Assembly: GCA_036250195.1 (NCBI GenBank)
Contig: JAVHZZ010000002.1
Location: forward strand, 362,493,624 to 362,557,623
DNA from: Mixophyes australis
Lineage: Eukaryota; Chordata; Amphibia; Anura; Limnodynastidae
Length of the DNA: 64,000 bases
Reading direction: 5' to 3'
This document shows, piece after piece, positions 1 through 10,974 of the stretch. Each line of letters starts with the position of its first letter. Positions within the stretch are counted from its first letter, which is position 1. Both the position numbers and the translations under genes were made by a program. The notes under the pieces were generated by a model. The model had not been told where the DNA came from, searched no databases, and saw only the letters and a list, made by a program, of their open reading frames with translations.

Positions 1-337
1 ATTGGTACTGCAATATTACCAAGTTCACACATTGTGCAGTATCAGTCCAGTGGTGCTGTGTCCTGTGCTCTGTCCTGCTGAGTTCCGTAGTGCTGCTGGG
101 TCCTGTGCCGTGTCCTGTTCAGTCCAGTGGTGCTGTGTCCTGTGCTCTGTGCTTCTAAGGGCATAGTTATTTCCCCACTATTCCCAAGTTTTTTAAAAAT
201 AAGAAAAAAGTAAAAAAAAATAAAAAATTTAAAAATAAATAAATAAATAATAATTATAACCAAATTTGCAAAACCAATCCAGCAGTATAAGTCCATTGGT
301 ACTGCAATATTACCAAGTTCACACATTCTGCAGTATC
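1..337 (+). repeat. 5' leader of hAT#1 with internal direct repeats
   Basis: Bases 1-43 and 295-337 are near-identical copies of a block that starts ATTGGTACTGCAATATTACC. A second direct repeat at about 43-76 and 120-151 (offset 77) reads 'cagtccagtggtgctgtg'. An A/T-rich stretch lies between them (about 187-250). 'cattctgcag' just before 334 is a reasonable splice acceptor, so the transposase may have an untranslated exon upstream (inference). Confidence 0.6.
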
Positions 338-351
338 TTGTGCTACATATA

Positions 352-3348
352 ATGGAGACCAAAAATTTGGAGGATAAAGTAGGGAAAGATCAAGACCCAC
401 TTCCTCCTAATGCTGAAGCTGCTGCCACTAGTCATGACATAGATGATGAAATGCCATCAACGTCGTCTTCCAAGCCCGATGCCCAATCTCGTAGTACCGG
501 GCATGTAAAATCCAAAAAGCCCAAGTTAAGAAAAAGTAGCAAAAAGAGAAACTTAAAATCATCTGAGGAGAAACGTAAAGTTGCCAATATGCCATTTACG
601 ACACGGAGTGGCAAGGAACGGCTTAGGCCCTGGCCCGTGTTCATGACTAGTGGTTCAGCTTCACCCACGGATCTTAGCCCTCCTCCTCCTCCCCCCCCCT
701 ACAAAAAATTGAAGAGAGTTATGCTGTCAGCAACAAAACAGCAAACAACTCTGCCTTCTAAAGAGAAATTATCACAAATCCCCAAGGCGAGTCCAAGCGT
801 GTTGGTGGTTGTCAAGCCTGACCTTCCCATCACTGTACGGGAAGAGGTGGCTCGGGAGGAGGCTATTGATGATGTAGCTGGCGCTGTGGAGGAACTTGAT
901 GATGAGGATGGTGATGTGGTTATTGTAAATGAGGCACCAGGGGGGGAAACAGCTGATGTCCATGGGATGAAAAAGCCCATCGTCATGCCTGGTCAGAAGA
1001 CCAAAAAATGCACCTCTTCGTTCTGGAGTTATTTTTATCCAAATCCAGACAACCAATGTATGGCAATATGTAGCTTATGTAAAGCTCAAATAAGCAGGGG
1101 TAAGGATCTTGCCCACCTAGGAACATCCTCCCTTATACGTCACCTGAATAACCTTCCTAGTTCAGTGGTTAGTTCAGGAACTGGGGCTAGGACCCTCATC
1201 GGTACAGGGACACCTAAATCCCGTGGTCCAGTTGGATACACACCAGCAACACCCTCCTCGTCAACTTCCTCCACAATCTCCATCAGATTCAGTCCTGCAG
1301 CCCAAGTCAGCAGCCAGACTGAGTCCTCCTCAATACGGGATTCATCCGAGGAATCCTGCAGCGGTACGCCTACTACTGCCACTGCTGCTGTTGCTGCTGT
1401 TAGTCGGTCATCTTCCCAGAGGGGAAGTCGTAAGACCGCTAAGTCTTTCACCAAACAATTGACCGTCCAACAGTCGTTTGCCATGACCACCAAATACGAT
1501 AGTAGTCACCCTATTGCAAAGCGTATAACTGCGGCTGTAACTGCAATGTTGGTGTTAGACGTGCGCCCGGTGTCCGCCATCAGTGGAGTGGGATTTAGAG
1601 GGTTGATGGAGGTATTGTGTCCCCGGTACCAAATCCCCTCGAGATTCCACTTCACTAGGCAGGCGATACCAAAAATGTACAGAGAAGTACGATCAAGTGT
1701 CCTCAGTGCTCTTAAAAATGCGGTTGTACCCACTGTCCACTTAACCACGGACATGTGGACAAGTGGTTCTGGGCAAACGAAGGACTATATGACTGTGACA
1801 GCCCACTGGGTTGATGCATCCCCTTCCGCAGCAACAGCAACAGCTGCATCAGTAGCAGCATCTACAAAATGGCTGCTCATGCAAAGGCAGGCAACATTGT
1901 GCATTACAGGCTTTAATAAGAGGCACAACGCTGACAACATATTAGAGAAAATGAGGGAAATTATCTCCCAGTGGCTTACCCCACTTAGACTCTCATGGGG
2001 ATTTGTGGTGTCAGACAATGCCAGTAACATTGTGCGGGCATTAAATATGGGCAATTTCCAGCACGTCCCATGTTTTGCCCACACCATTAATTTGGTGGTG
2101 CAGCATTACCTCAAGAGTGACAGGGGTGTGCAGGAGATGCTTGCGGTGGCCCGCAAAATTGCTGGACACTTTCGGCATTCAGCCAGTGCCTACCGCAGAC
2201 TAGAGGCACATCAAAAAAGCTTGAACCTGCCCTGCCATCACCTCAAACAAGAGGTTGTGACGCGCTGGAACTCCACCCTCTATATGCTGCAGAGGATGGA
2301 GGAGCAGCAAAAGGCCATTCAGGCCTACACAGCCACCTACGACATAGGCAAAGGAGTGGGGATGCGCCTGAGTCAAGCGCAGTGGAGACTGATTTCCGTG
2401 TTGTGCAAGGTTCTGCAGCCATTTGAACTTGCCACACGAGAAGTCAGTTCCGACACTGCCAGCTTGAGTCAGGTCATTCCCCTGATCAGGCTGTTGCAGA
2501 AGCAGCTGGAGAAAGTGAGGGAGGAGCTGGTAAGCCATTGCGATTACACCAAGCATGTAGCTCTTGTGGATGTAGCCCTTCGTACGCTTTGCCAGGATCC
2601 GAGGGTGGTCACTCTTTTAAAGTCAGAGGAATACATTCTGGCCACCGTGCTCGATCCTCGGTTTAAAGCGTATGTTGTGTCTCTGTTTCCGGCGGACACA
2701 AGTCTACAGCGGTGCAAAGACCTGCTGGTCAGGAGATTGTCCTCTGAAGAGGACCGTGACATGCCAACAGCTCCACCCTCATTTTCTTCCACATCTATGG
2801 CTGCGAGGAAAAAGCTCAGTTTTCCCAAAAGAGGCACTGGCGGGGATGCTGATAACATCTGGTCCGGACTGAAGGACCTGCCAACCATTGCAGACATGTC
2901 TACTCTCGCTGCATTGGATGCTGTGACAATAGAAAAAATTGTGGATGATTACTTTGCTGACACCATCCAAGTAGACATGTCAGACAGTCCATATTGTTAC
3001 TGGCAGGAAAAAAAGGCAGTTTGGAAGCCCCTGTACAAACTGGCTCTATTTTACCTGAGTTGTCCCCCCTCCAGTGTGTACTCGGAAAGAGTTTTTAGTG
3101 CAGCGGGGAACCTGGTCAGTGAGCGGCGAAGGAGGTTGCTTCCTCACAACGTTGAAAAAATGATGTTTATAAAAATGAATAATCAATTCCTCAATGAAGT
3201 ACAGCACTGCCCTCCAGATACTACAGAGGGACCTGTGGTTGTGGAGTCCAGCGGGGACGAATTGATAATGTGTGATGAGGAGGAAGTACACACTGTAGGG
3301 GGAGAGGAATCAGAGGTTGAGGATGAGGACGACATCTTGCCTCAGTAG
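352..3348 (+). CDS. hAT-family transposase with BED-type zinc finger (ZBED-like)
   Basis: An open frame of 998 aa, likely a DNA-binding cut-and-paste transposase acting in the nucleus. The first ATG is at 352; the frame is open to a GTG at 340, but GTG is not a credible eukaryotic start. The order is: acidic and basic low-complexity N-terminus; BED-like finger about 224-267 (FWSYF, C240xxC243, H264); RNase-H-fold core with D467 in TTDMW, D555 in VSDNASN and the C574..H577 CFAH motif; RWN about 638; hAT C-terminal dimerisation domain with E912 in YSERVFSAAG, then RRRRLLPHNVEKM; acidic tail. The three acidic residues expected for hAT catalysis are present. Odd: the final BED histidine is not visible (HLNNLPSS instead of HLxxxH). 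No stop or frameshift was seen, so the copy may be active or recently inserted. A domesticated ZBED gene is the alternative, but the surrounding element argues against it. Confidence 0.88.
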   Translation: METKNLEDKVGKDQDPLPPNAEAAATSHDIDDEMPSTSSSKPDAQSRSTGHVKSKKPKLRKSSKKRNLKSSEEKRKVANMPFTTRSGKERLRPWPVFMTSGSASPTDLSPPPPPPPYKKLKRVMLSATKQQTTLPSKEKLSQIPKASPSVLVVVKPDLPITVREEVAREEAIDDVAGAVEELDDEDGDVVIVNEAPGGETADVHGMKKPIVMPGQKTKKCTSSFWSYFYPNPDNQCMAICSLCKAQISRGKDLAHLGTSSLIRHLNNLPSSVVSSGTGARTLIGTGTPKSRGPVGYTPATPSSSTSSTISIRFSPAAQVSSQTESSSIRDSSEESCSGTPTTATAAVAAVSRSSSQRGSRKTAKSFTKQLTVQQSFAMTTKYDSSHPIAKRITAAVTAMLVLDVRPVSAISGVGFRGLMEVLCPRYQIPSRFHFTRQAIPKMYREVRSSVLSALKNAVVPTVHLTTDMWTSGSGQTKDYMTVTAHWVDASPSAATATAASVAASTKWLLMQRQATLCITGFNKRHNADNILEKMREIISQWLTPLRLSWGFVVSDNASNIVRALNMGNFQHVPCFAHTINLVVQHYLKSDRGVQEMLAVARKIAGHFRHSASAYRRLEAHQKSLNLPCHHLKQEVVTRWNSTLYMLQRMEEQQKAIQAYTATYDIGKGVGMRLSQAQWRLISVLCKVLQPFELATREVSSDTASLSQVIPLIRLLQKQLEKVREELVSHCDYTKHVALVDVALRTLCQDPRVVTLLKSEEYILATVLDPRFKAYVVSLFPADTSLQRCKDLLVRRLSSEEDRDMPTAPPSFSSTSMAARKKLSFPKRGTGGDADNIWSGLKDLPTIADMSTLAALDAVTIEKIVDDYFADTIQVDMSDSPYCYWQEKKAVWKPLYKLALFYLSCPPSSVYSERVFSAAGNLVSERRRRLLPHNVEKMMFIKMNNQFLNEVQHCPPDTTEGPVVVESSGDELIMCDEEEVHTVGGEESEVEDEDDILPQ

Positions 3349-3835
3349 AGCCTGTTTAGTCTGTCTGTACAGGGAGAGATGAATAGCTTTTTTGGTGTGG
3401 GGGCCCAAACAAACCAATCATTTCAGTCAAAGTTGTTTGGTAGGCCCTGTCGCTGAAATGATTTGTGTGTTAAAGTGTGCATGTCCTATTTCAACAGCAG
3501 ACCTCTCAACTGCAGCTCATCCCTCCTCTGCGGGGATAATGTCTCCTGTGCTCTGACACGTCACTCTGTGTACTCTCAGCCTCAGGATCTGACACTACAG
3601 CTACCATGCCTCTTGTAGCAGCCCTCACTCCAGGGCCTCTTCCATGTGCAGTGTCCCCCTCTCTCTTGGGTTCACTATAGTGGCATGGAGTTCTCCCCCT
3701 CATCCAGGGCACACATTCCTTGCCCTGGCTCAGTCACCACGCTCAGACTTCCAGGCAATGCTGGGGGAGCCTGGGAGCTTCCACCCCAGGTCCCCAGCTA
3801 CAACTCTCCTCTCCTGTGTCTTCTCTCTCTTTCTG
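3349..3835 (+). other. 3' noncoding region of hAT#1
   Basis: About 490 bases between the transposase stop and the first tandem array, moderately C/T-rich (for example 3640-3720). No further reading frame with family features was seen. It is assigned to hAT#1 by position. Confidence 0.5.
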
Positions 3836-5785
3836 ACACTTTAAAGATCGTGCCTTTAAATGAAAAAGTCAGTCTTCATTGCACGACTATGTGCAACAGG
3901 GATATTTTTTTGGGTTTACAAAGTCAAACAATAACACTACGACCCTGTCTGTCTGGGGTCTGCCAATGACGAATTGTCTGGAGCATGTTTGGAGGAGGTA
4001 TTGTGGCCCCGGTATCAAATTGGGTACCGGGGCCACCCCACTATGCAGTCCAGATACTTGTTTGGTGGAATTCCGACACGTGGAGGGTTTTTAAATTATA
4101 TTGTGGCCTCGGTACCAAATTGTGTACCGGGGCCACCACACTACGCAGTCAAGATACTTGTTTGGTGGAATTCAGACCAGTTGAGGGTTTTATTATTATA
4201 TTGTGTGGACCACTCTATCTATACCACCACACTACAACTCTATACCACTCTATTTCCTACTTTAATTCTATTTAATTCTATTTTCTACTTTAATTCTATT
4301 ACTAATTAATTACCATAAAGAGGAACAAAAAAAACCAATTTTACCCAAAGTATAATATGACTTAGACTTACAAACACTACACTTTAAAGATCGTGCCTTT
4401 AAATGAAAAAGTCAGTCTTCATTGCACGACTATGTGCAACAGGGACATTTTTTTGGGTTTACAAAGTCAAACAATAACACTACGACCCTGTCTGTCTGGG
4501 GTCTGTCAATGACGAATTGTCTGGAGCATGTTTGGAGGAGGTATTGTGGCCCCGGTATCAAATTGGGTACCGGGGCCACCCCACTATGCAGTCCAGATAC
4601 TTGTTTGGTGGAATTCCGACACGTGGAGGGTTTTTAAATTATATTGTGGCCTCGGTACCAAATTGTGTACCGGGGCCACCACACTACGCAGTCAAGATAC
4701 TTGTTTGGTGGAATTCAGACCAGTTGAGGGTTTTATTATTATATTGTGTGGACCACTCTATCTATACCACCACACTACAACTCTATACCACTCTATTTCC
4801 TACTTTAATTCTATTTAATTCTATTTCCTACTTTAATTCTATTACTAATTAATTACCATAAAGAGGAACAAAAAAAACCAATTTTACCCAAAGTATAATA
4901 TGACTTAGACTTACAAACACTACACTTTAAAGATCGTGCCTTTAAATGAAAAAGTCAGTCTTCATTGCACGACTATGTGCAACAGGGACATTTTTTTGGG
5001 TTTACAAAGTCAAACAATAACACTACGACCCTGTCTGTCTGGGGTCTGTCAATGACGAATTGTCTGGAGCATGTTTGGAGGAGGTATTGTGGCCCCGGTA
5101 TCAAATTGGGTACCGGGGCCACCCCACTATGCCAACCAGATACTTGTTTGGTGGAATTCCGACACGTGGAGGGTTTTTAAATTATATTGTGGCCTCGGTA
5201 CCAAATTGTGTACCGGGGCCACCACACTACGCAGTCAAGATACTTGTTTGGTGGAATTCAGACCAGTTGAGGGTTTTATTATTATATTGTGTGGACCACT
5301 CTATCTATACCACCACACTACAACTCTATAACACTCTATTTCCTACTTTAATTCTATTTAATTCTATTTCCTACTTTAATTCTATTACTAATTAATTACC
5401 ATAAAGAGGAACAAAAAAAACCAATTTTACCCAAAGTATAATATGACTTAGACTTACAAACACTACACTTTAAAGATCGTGCCTTTAAATGAAAAAGTCA
5501 GTCTTCATTGCACGACTATGTGCAACAGGGACATTTTTTTGGGTTTACAAAGTCAAACAATAACACTACGACCCTGTCTGTCTGGGGTCTGTCAATGACG
5601 AATTGTCTGGAGCATGTTTGGAGGAGGTATTGTGGCCCCGGTATCAAATTGGGTACCGGGGCCACCCCACTATGCAGTCCAGATACTTGTTTGGTGGAAT
5701 TCCGACACGTGGAGGGTTTTTAAATTATATTGTGGCCTCGGTACCAAATTGTGTACCGGGGCCACCACACTACGCAGTCAAGATA
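3836..5785 (+). repeat. 543-bp tandem array in hAT#1 (three full units plus a partial)
   Basis: Units begin at 3836, 4379, 4922 and 5465; the last stops after about 321 bp at 5785. Copies differ at only a few positions (for example 'gccaaccaga' near 5131 against 'gcagtccaga' in the others). Each unit holds two related ~100-bp subunits. The first carries a perfect 12-bp hairpin: GTGGCCCCGGTA at 4003-4014 pairs with 4025-4036 across a 10-nt loop. The second subunit has an imperfect version. Short open frames recur identically in every unit and are a by-product of the repetition. Confidence 0.92.
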
Positions 5786-5871
5786 GATAGATGCGTATTG
5801 CGTATCATAGATAAAGTACATTCAGTGGTGTGGGGCAAATTGAAAAATATTCCAAATGCACTGACATTATC

Positions 5872-5937
5872 AAAAACAAGAGGTTGTCACACGCTAAAAC
5901 TCCAACATGTATATGATGGAGAGGATGGAGGAGCAGC
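5872..5937 (+). pseudogene. Fragment of hAT transposase coding sequence between two tandem arrays
   Basis: This stretch aligns by eye with transposase bases 2246-2310, around the RWN motif. Shared blocks include 'aacaagaggttgt' and 'gaggatggaggagcagc', and the changes are scattered. A weaker match seems to extend upstream towards 5845. It shows that part of the gene was copied into the element's own 3' region, or that the 3' region was built from an older related copy (inference). Confidence 0.65.
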
Positions 5938-5985
5938 CGTATGTGTAGTGTAATGCAGATCTGTTGAAGTTTTTTTATATATTTT

Positions 5986-6813
5986 ATTGTGGTGCCCAGT
6001 GCCCACTCCTCTACGCAGTCCAGATACATTTATTGGTGCGAATCATAAAAGTTCAGGGTTTTTAATATATATTGTGGTGACCCACTCCTCTACGCAGTCC
6101 AGGTACATTTATTGGTGCGAATCATAAAAGTTCAGGGTTTTTAATATATATTGTGGTGACCCACTCCTCTACGCAGTCCAGGTACATTTATTGGTGCGAA
6201 TCATAAAAGTTCAGGGTTTTTAATAGATATTGTGGTGACCCACTCCTCTACGCAGTCCAGGTACATTTATTGGTGCGAATCATAAAAGTTCAGGGTTTTT
6301 AATAGATATTGTGGTGACCCACTCCTCTACGCAGTCCAGGTACAATTATTGGTGCGAATCATAAAAGTTCAGGGTTTTTAATAGATATTGTGGTGACCCA
6401 CTCCTCTACGCAGTCCAGGTACATTTATTGGTGCGAATCATAAAAGTTCAGGGTTTTTAATATATCTTGTGGTGACCCACTCCTCTACGCAGTCCAGGTA
6501 CATTTATTGGTGCGATTCATAAAAGTTCAGGGTTTTTAAGATATTGTGGTGACCCACTCCTCTACGCAGTCCAGGTACATTTATTGGTGCGAATCATAAA
6601 AGTTCAGGGTTTTTAATATATATTGTGGTGACCCACTCCTCTACGCAGTCCAGGTACAATTATTGGTGCGAATCATAAAAGTTCAGGGTTTTTAATAGAT
6701 ATTGTGGTGACCCACTCCTCTACGCAGTCCAGGTACATTTATTGGTGCGAATCATAAAAGTTCAGGGTTTTTAATAGATATTGTGGTGACCCACTCCTCT
6801 ACGCAGTCCAGAA
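5986..6813 (+). repeat. 79-bp tandem array in hAT#1, about 10 copies
   Basis: Consecutive units start near 6071, 6150, 6229 and onward to about 6780, each with 'attgtggtgacccactcc', 'acgcagtccaggtac' and 'ttcagggtttttaata'. The first unit is a variant, and one near 6530 is slightly short. The unit has the same order of landmarks as the ~100-bp subunits of the 543-bp array but lacks the GGTACC-centred hairpin, so the two arrays share an ancestor. Confidence 0.92.
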
Positions 6814-7126
6814 AGATACCTTGTTGCAACGTTTTGGACTAATAACTATATTGTGAGGTGTTCAGAATACACTGTAAATTAGTGGAAATGCTTGTTATTG
6901 AATGTTATTGAGGTTAATAATAGCCTAGGAGTGAAAATAAGCCCAAAAACTTGATTTTTAAACTTTTTATGTTTTTTTCAAAAAAAATCCGAATCCAATA
7001 CCTTAAATCCGAACCGAGACCTTTCGTCAAGTGTTTTGCGAGACAAATCCGAACCTCAAAAATAACGAAAATCCGGATCCAAAACACAAAACACGAGACC
7101 TCAAAAGTCGCCGGTGCACATCCCTA
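6814..7126 (+). other. 3' terminal region of hAT#1
   Basis: Unique sequence of about 310 bases ending in the presumed terminal repeat. It includes A-rich runs and 'aaatccgaac'-type short repeats at 6985-7075, then GTGCACATCCCTA at the end. No gene was seen. Confidence 0.55.
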
Positions 7127-7164
7127 ATATACACACACACATACAATATAAAGAGCCTCCTAGT

Positions 7165-7735
7165 GTCCGCCATACCTTACAGAGAGCATTCCTGTGACCG
7201 CTATACCTTACAGAGAGCATTCCTGTGACCGCCATACCTTACAGAGAGCATTCCTGTGACCGCCATACCTTACAGAGAGGATTCCTATGATCGCCATACA
7301 ATACAGAGAGCATTCCTATGACGACCATACTATACAGAGAGGATTCCTATGATCACCATACAATACAGAGAGCATTCCTATGACCACCATACTATACAGA
7401 GAGCATTCCTATGACCACCATACAATACAGTGAGCATTCCTATGACCGCCATACTATACAGAGAGGATTCCTATGATCACCATACAATACAGAGAGCATT
7501 CCTATGACCACCATACTATACAGAGAGCATTCCTATGACCACCATACTATACAGAGAGCATTCCTATGACCGCCATACAATACAGAGAGCATTCCTATGA
7601 CCGCCATACTATACAGAGAGCATTCCTATGACCGCCATACTATACAGAGAGCATTCCTATGACTGCCATACTATACAGAGAGCATTCCTATGACCACCAT
7701 ACTATACAGAGAGCATTATTGTGACTGCAATACAG
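7165..7735. repeat. 31-bp minisatellite, about 18 copies
   Basis: The repeating unit is 'cgccatac' followed by 'ttacagagagcattcctgtg' and small variants (actatacagag, caatacagag). Units towards the right accumulate substitutions such as 'ccaccatac'. A short CA run precedes it at 7130-7142. It lies just outside the presumed end of hAT#1. Confidence 0.92.
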
Positions 7736-8029
7736 ATAAATACCTCACCTGAAATTTATAGACCCCACCATTAAATTAAAAAGCCCCATCAATAAATTAA
7801 ATTGACCCACCAGCACCCCACAAATAAACTAGTACCCATTAAATAATTAGCCCCGCCTAAACATCACCATTAAATTAATAGCCTACCTCCCACCCATGTA
7901 CTAAGACACCCAACCTCCCTACCCTCATATCACACATTATATTAATACATACCCCCCTTCCCTCACACATTATGGCAGCATACCCCCCCCCCATCCCTCA
8001 TAAAGCATAGCAGCATCCCCCCCTCCATA
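7736..8029. repeat. C/A-rich degenerate low-complexity tract
   Basis: Recurring words such as 'ccaccattaaatta' and 'cataccccccttccctcac' suggest a decayed minisatellite that grades into the next array. No gene was seen. Confidence 0.5.
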
Positions 8030-8365
8030 ATAGCAAGATGCAGCACACATTCCTCCCCTCCCTAATAGCAGCACACATTCCCCCCCTCCCTAATAGCAGC
8101 ACACATTCCCCCCTCCCTAATAGCAGCATACATCCCCTCCCCCCCTCCATAATTTCAGCTTACATTCCCCCCCCCCTTGCCTCCATCCATAATTGCAGCT
8201 TACATTCCCCCCTCCCCTTGCCACCATCCATAATTGCAGCTTACATTCCCCCCCTCTTGCCTCCATCCATAATTGCAGCTTACATTCCCCCCCCCCCTTG
8301 CCTCCATCCATAATTGCAGCTTACATTCCCCCCCCCCCCTTGCCTCCATCCATAATTGCAGCAAT
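8030..8365. repeat. C-rich minisatellite with ~28-bp then ~50-bp units
   Basis: Units of 'taatagcagcacacattccc' type give way to longer ones of 'cataattgcagcttacattc' followed by a long C run and 'ttgcctccatc'. The C tracts vary in length (7-12), as expected from slippage. A proline-rich open frame here is a by-product of the repeat. Confidence 0.88.
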
Positions 8366-8370
8366 ATAAT

Positions 8371-8959
8371 TGCAGCATAATTGGCAACAGTAACATAATA
8401 TCAAATTATTTTTATATGTCTTGTGCTACTGGTGGTTAGCATCCCATCTCTTTAAGAACATCCATTCAGAAAAAATGTGATGGCATGAAAAATTCCTTCA
8501 ACACCTAACATGTATGGGAAACACGGTTTTCTTATACCACTTCAGTTTATAACACTTCAGTTTATTTCATATGTGAAAGCACTGCGCAGAGAAACTGAAT
8601 CCTGACAATCAGAAGTATTTACAGTCTGTGGACTGCATTTGACAAATAGATCAGACTCAACCTGCAAAGCTCGGACTCAACTAGCAAAGCTCAGACCATC
8701 TTCATAACCTGTATGTGATACTAGAAGCTAATGTATCCCCTAACCTTCAAATTTTAACTACAATTAAATTCTCTATCCCCTTAATAATATCACTAAACAT
8801 TTTAAACATGATTCCAATTTATAATAATGAAGTTTATAATTGTAAAATCTATAGAAGTATTCCAATTATTATTATATTTTCTTTAAGGTACCACAAGGGG
8901 TCCACAGCACTGTAGATATGGGGTTTGAACAAACAATAAAATTAAATAATAAAAGGCAC
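8371..8959. other. No recognisable feature
   Basis: AT-rich unique sequence. No reading frame, RNA gene or terminal repeat that I can support. Confidence 0.5.
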
Positions 8960-9815
8960 TTTTTTTTTAATTGAAACGCGTTAGTAGCAAGTGGGGATCC
9001 AAGACCTATAGAGCTCTTGAAACCCATGTGCTATGGAAAACAAATCAGCGGCCTTTGAACATCACGCTCTGCAGAGATTTGTTATATTCTACATGCCTAT
9101 ATTCAATCTACACATGGGTAAGTGCACATCTCTATAGAAATTGGAAATCACATGGAAAGCTCAAGTCCATTTAAAACCGAAATGCTTTTAATCTAGCAAA
9201 TGCCTGGTAATAAAAAATATATTTTTATAAAAACCGGAGTTTTTATATGAATGTCCTTTCTTTGATTGTATGATTCAGAAAGCTTCCTCCTATGTTGAAT
9301 AGCTTATAAATATTAGTTCTATATTATCATCAGTAAGGAATATACACTATATCACCTACTGTGTATATTTGAGTTCTATTATCCCTAGTTTACTCTATAT
9401 GGGTGTGAGGGAGTCATATAGAAATGTGCACGTTTGTTTACATTAAGTTCCAGCATATGCGACATACCTCAAATCTGCTTAACAGCTTACACTGTGATGG
9501 TTTTTGCTTTGTATTTCTTTACATGTCAAAATCAGAGACACAAAGAAGAAATCGATCATATATTCAACAATAGAAGAAATCACATAATTTCAAAGAGACA
9601 ATTCTATTTGCTTTATTTGGATTTATATATTTTTGATTAATAGAAATGGACACTTATATATAAGGTATTTTGTTTGTTACTTGTGGTACAATTGTTTTGT
9701 TTCACAAGCACAGATTTGCACTATTTTTGTCTATATATTTGTCTGTATTTGGTGTTTTTAGGTGACATCTTATTGGGTAAACTGCTGCATATGATTAGAG
9801 CGCAGGTGAATTTAG
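8960..9815 (+). mobile_element. Possible Penelope-like element terminal relic
   Basis: The core GAAACGCGTTAG at 8973 is typical of the 3' half of the small hammerhead ribozymes of Penelope-like elements (family knowledge). The expected CTGATGA and stem II cannot be found upstream, so it would be dead. AT-rich sequence follows to about 9815, ending with a block ('ggtgacatcttat...gtaaactgctgc') that recurs at 12614-12686. No reverse transcriptase or endonuclease coding was seen here. It could be another repeat family. Confidence 0.35.
9743..9815 (+). repeat. Dispersed 73-bp repeat, copy 1 (copy 2 at 12614-12686)
   Basis: 'tgtatttggtgtttttaggt' and 'gattagag.gcaggtgaat' are shared in order with 12614-12686, with about half a dozen differences. 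The two copies lie 2.9 kb apart in the same orientation. The family is not known to me. Confidence 0.7.
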
Positions 9816-10375
9816 ACATTTCTTTATTCTTAATTAAACCCTCTGCCACCTCCCAACCACCCACTTCTGATGAAGTACCCTCTATCCTGCACATCTGAGA
9901 CACAATTTCTCTAGTTGTAGTCCAATGCAGACCCAAAATACATTAGTTCGCAAAGGCATAAATCAGAAATTAATTTAATTTCATAATTTTGAGCTAAAGC
10001 ACGAAAACACACAAACAGCCATAAAATATTGACACCCAACATAACAAGTCAGATAAATATGTATGAAAACAATATTTAACTTAAATTATGCCTGAAGACC
10101 TATACAGCAATCTAAAAACATGAACAACAAAAGAGGGCAAACTATCTCCAATATCTCTGTTAATGTAAGGGAAATGTTCCAAGAAAATGGGCTGGGTAAA
10201 CTGCTATAAGTAAAGCTAGCCACAAATGACCTGATACTGCCACTAGGCTGAGGGACAAAATCAGTGTCCAGATTAACAGCACATGCTCCGTGACATAGTT
10301 GTAGAATGACCAGTTCAATACTAGCTCCACTGAGGTCTGTAGAACAGTTGGAAAATGACTACAAGCAAGCAGTAA
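9816..10375. other. No recognisable feature
   Basis: AT-rich unique sequence. Only short chance reading frames are present. Confidence 0.5.
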
Positions 10376-10645
10376 TAATAATAATAATAATAATAATAAT
10401 TTTTCTTTATTTATATACCACCTTTTTCTCAACAGAATTTAAAGCTCTCAGCTGCTATTCTATGAAATCACTCACATCAGTCCCTGCCCCATTGCAACTT
10501 ACAGTCTGAATTCCCTAAAGCATACACACATGTCTATTTTTGTCGGAAACCAATTCAATCGCCAGTATGTTTATGGTTTTTGGACAGAGTTGGGGAAAAC
10601 AACATAAACATGCAGAGAATATACGAACGCCACACAGTTGAGGCG
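10376..10645 (-). mobile_element. tRNA-derived SINE, 5'-truncated, minus orientation
   Basis: Read on the minus strand it shows the shared landmarks of the SINE copies in this window: 'tgtgtggcgttcgtatattc', 'agggaatt.agactgtaag', 'gggcagggactgatgtgagt' and a 3' end in 'tatataaataaag' followed by (ATT)n. The tRNA-like head is missing, so it is truncated at about 10645. Several substitutions separate it from the copies at 25203 and 32776. Confidence 0.75.
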
Positions 10646-10974
10646 GTTATTTTGTCTACCTTGTATGTCAGTATTTTATATACGCTCTATTTTCCCCACT
10701 GTCTAGTTTAACAGAGCACTAGTATTACATCACTTACACTTATTTACAGTCTATATTAAAATGATTACCTTAAAATTAGCAACACTGAGCCTTGTTTGTT
10801 CTAGTAGTGAGCAGGCTGTTTGAAAGTGCTACAACCAATATAACATTGATCTGTAATAGGTTTATGGAAAACAAGCTTTCTCTGTCTATTACAGGCATTG
10901 ATGTGGTAAGTTTTTTTCTCTTGCCTATAGAACAAATAGTTAGCTTCAAGTCAGTGTTACTGTTTTTCTACTAG
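10646..10974. other. No recognisable feature
   Basis: AT-rich unique sequence between a SINE and a degenerate array. Nothing supportable. Confidence 0.5.

Larger units (their letters stand above)
1..7126 (+). mobile_element. hAT DNA transposon (hAT#1), 5' end outside the window
   Basis: The element carries an intact hAT transposase at 352-3348. Its right end is placed at 7126, where the reverse complement reads TAGGGATGTGCACCGG, the style of terminal inverted repeat found on many vertebrate hAT elements (family knowledge). The partner repeat is not in the window, so the left end must lie before base 1. If 7126 is the end, the 8-bp target copy would be 7127-7134. The 3.7 kb after the gene are two related tandem arrays plus a scrap of transposase sequence, unusually long for a hAT 3' region. 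The right boundary is inferred from one terminus only. Confidence 0.7.

Noticed and set aside
340..351. Start of the hAT#1 transposase at 340
   Set aside because: The codon at 340 is GTG, not a credible eukaryotic start; the first ATG in frame is at 352.
3879..5723. Repeated 71-, 96- and 111-aa open frames
   Set aside because: They repeat because the DNA is a 543-bp tandem array. No protein features.
7165..7735. CRISPR-like appearance of regular short repeats
   Set aside because: Units are head-to-tail with no unique spacers, in vertebrate DNA: an ordinary minisatellite.
8038..8313. Proline-rich protein
   Set aside because: The frame is a translation of a C-rich minisatellite.
9853..9900. 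CTGATGAAGTACC near 9857 as a second ribozyme
   Set aside because: No GAAA box or cleavage triplet follows at the right distance.
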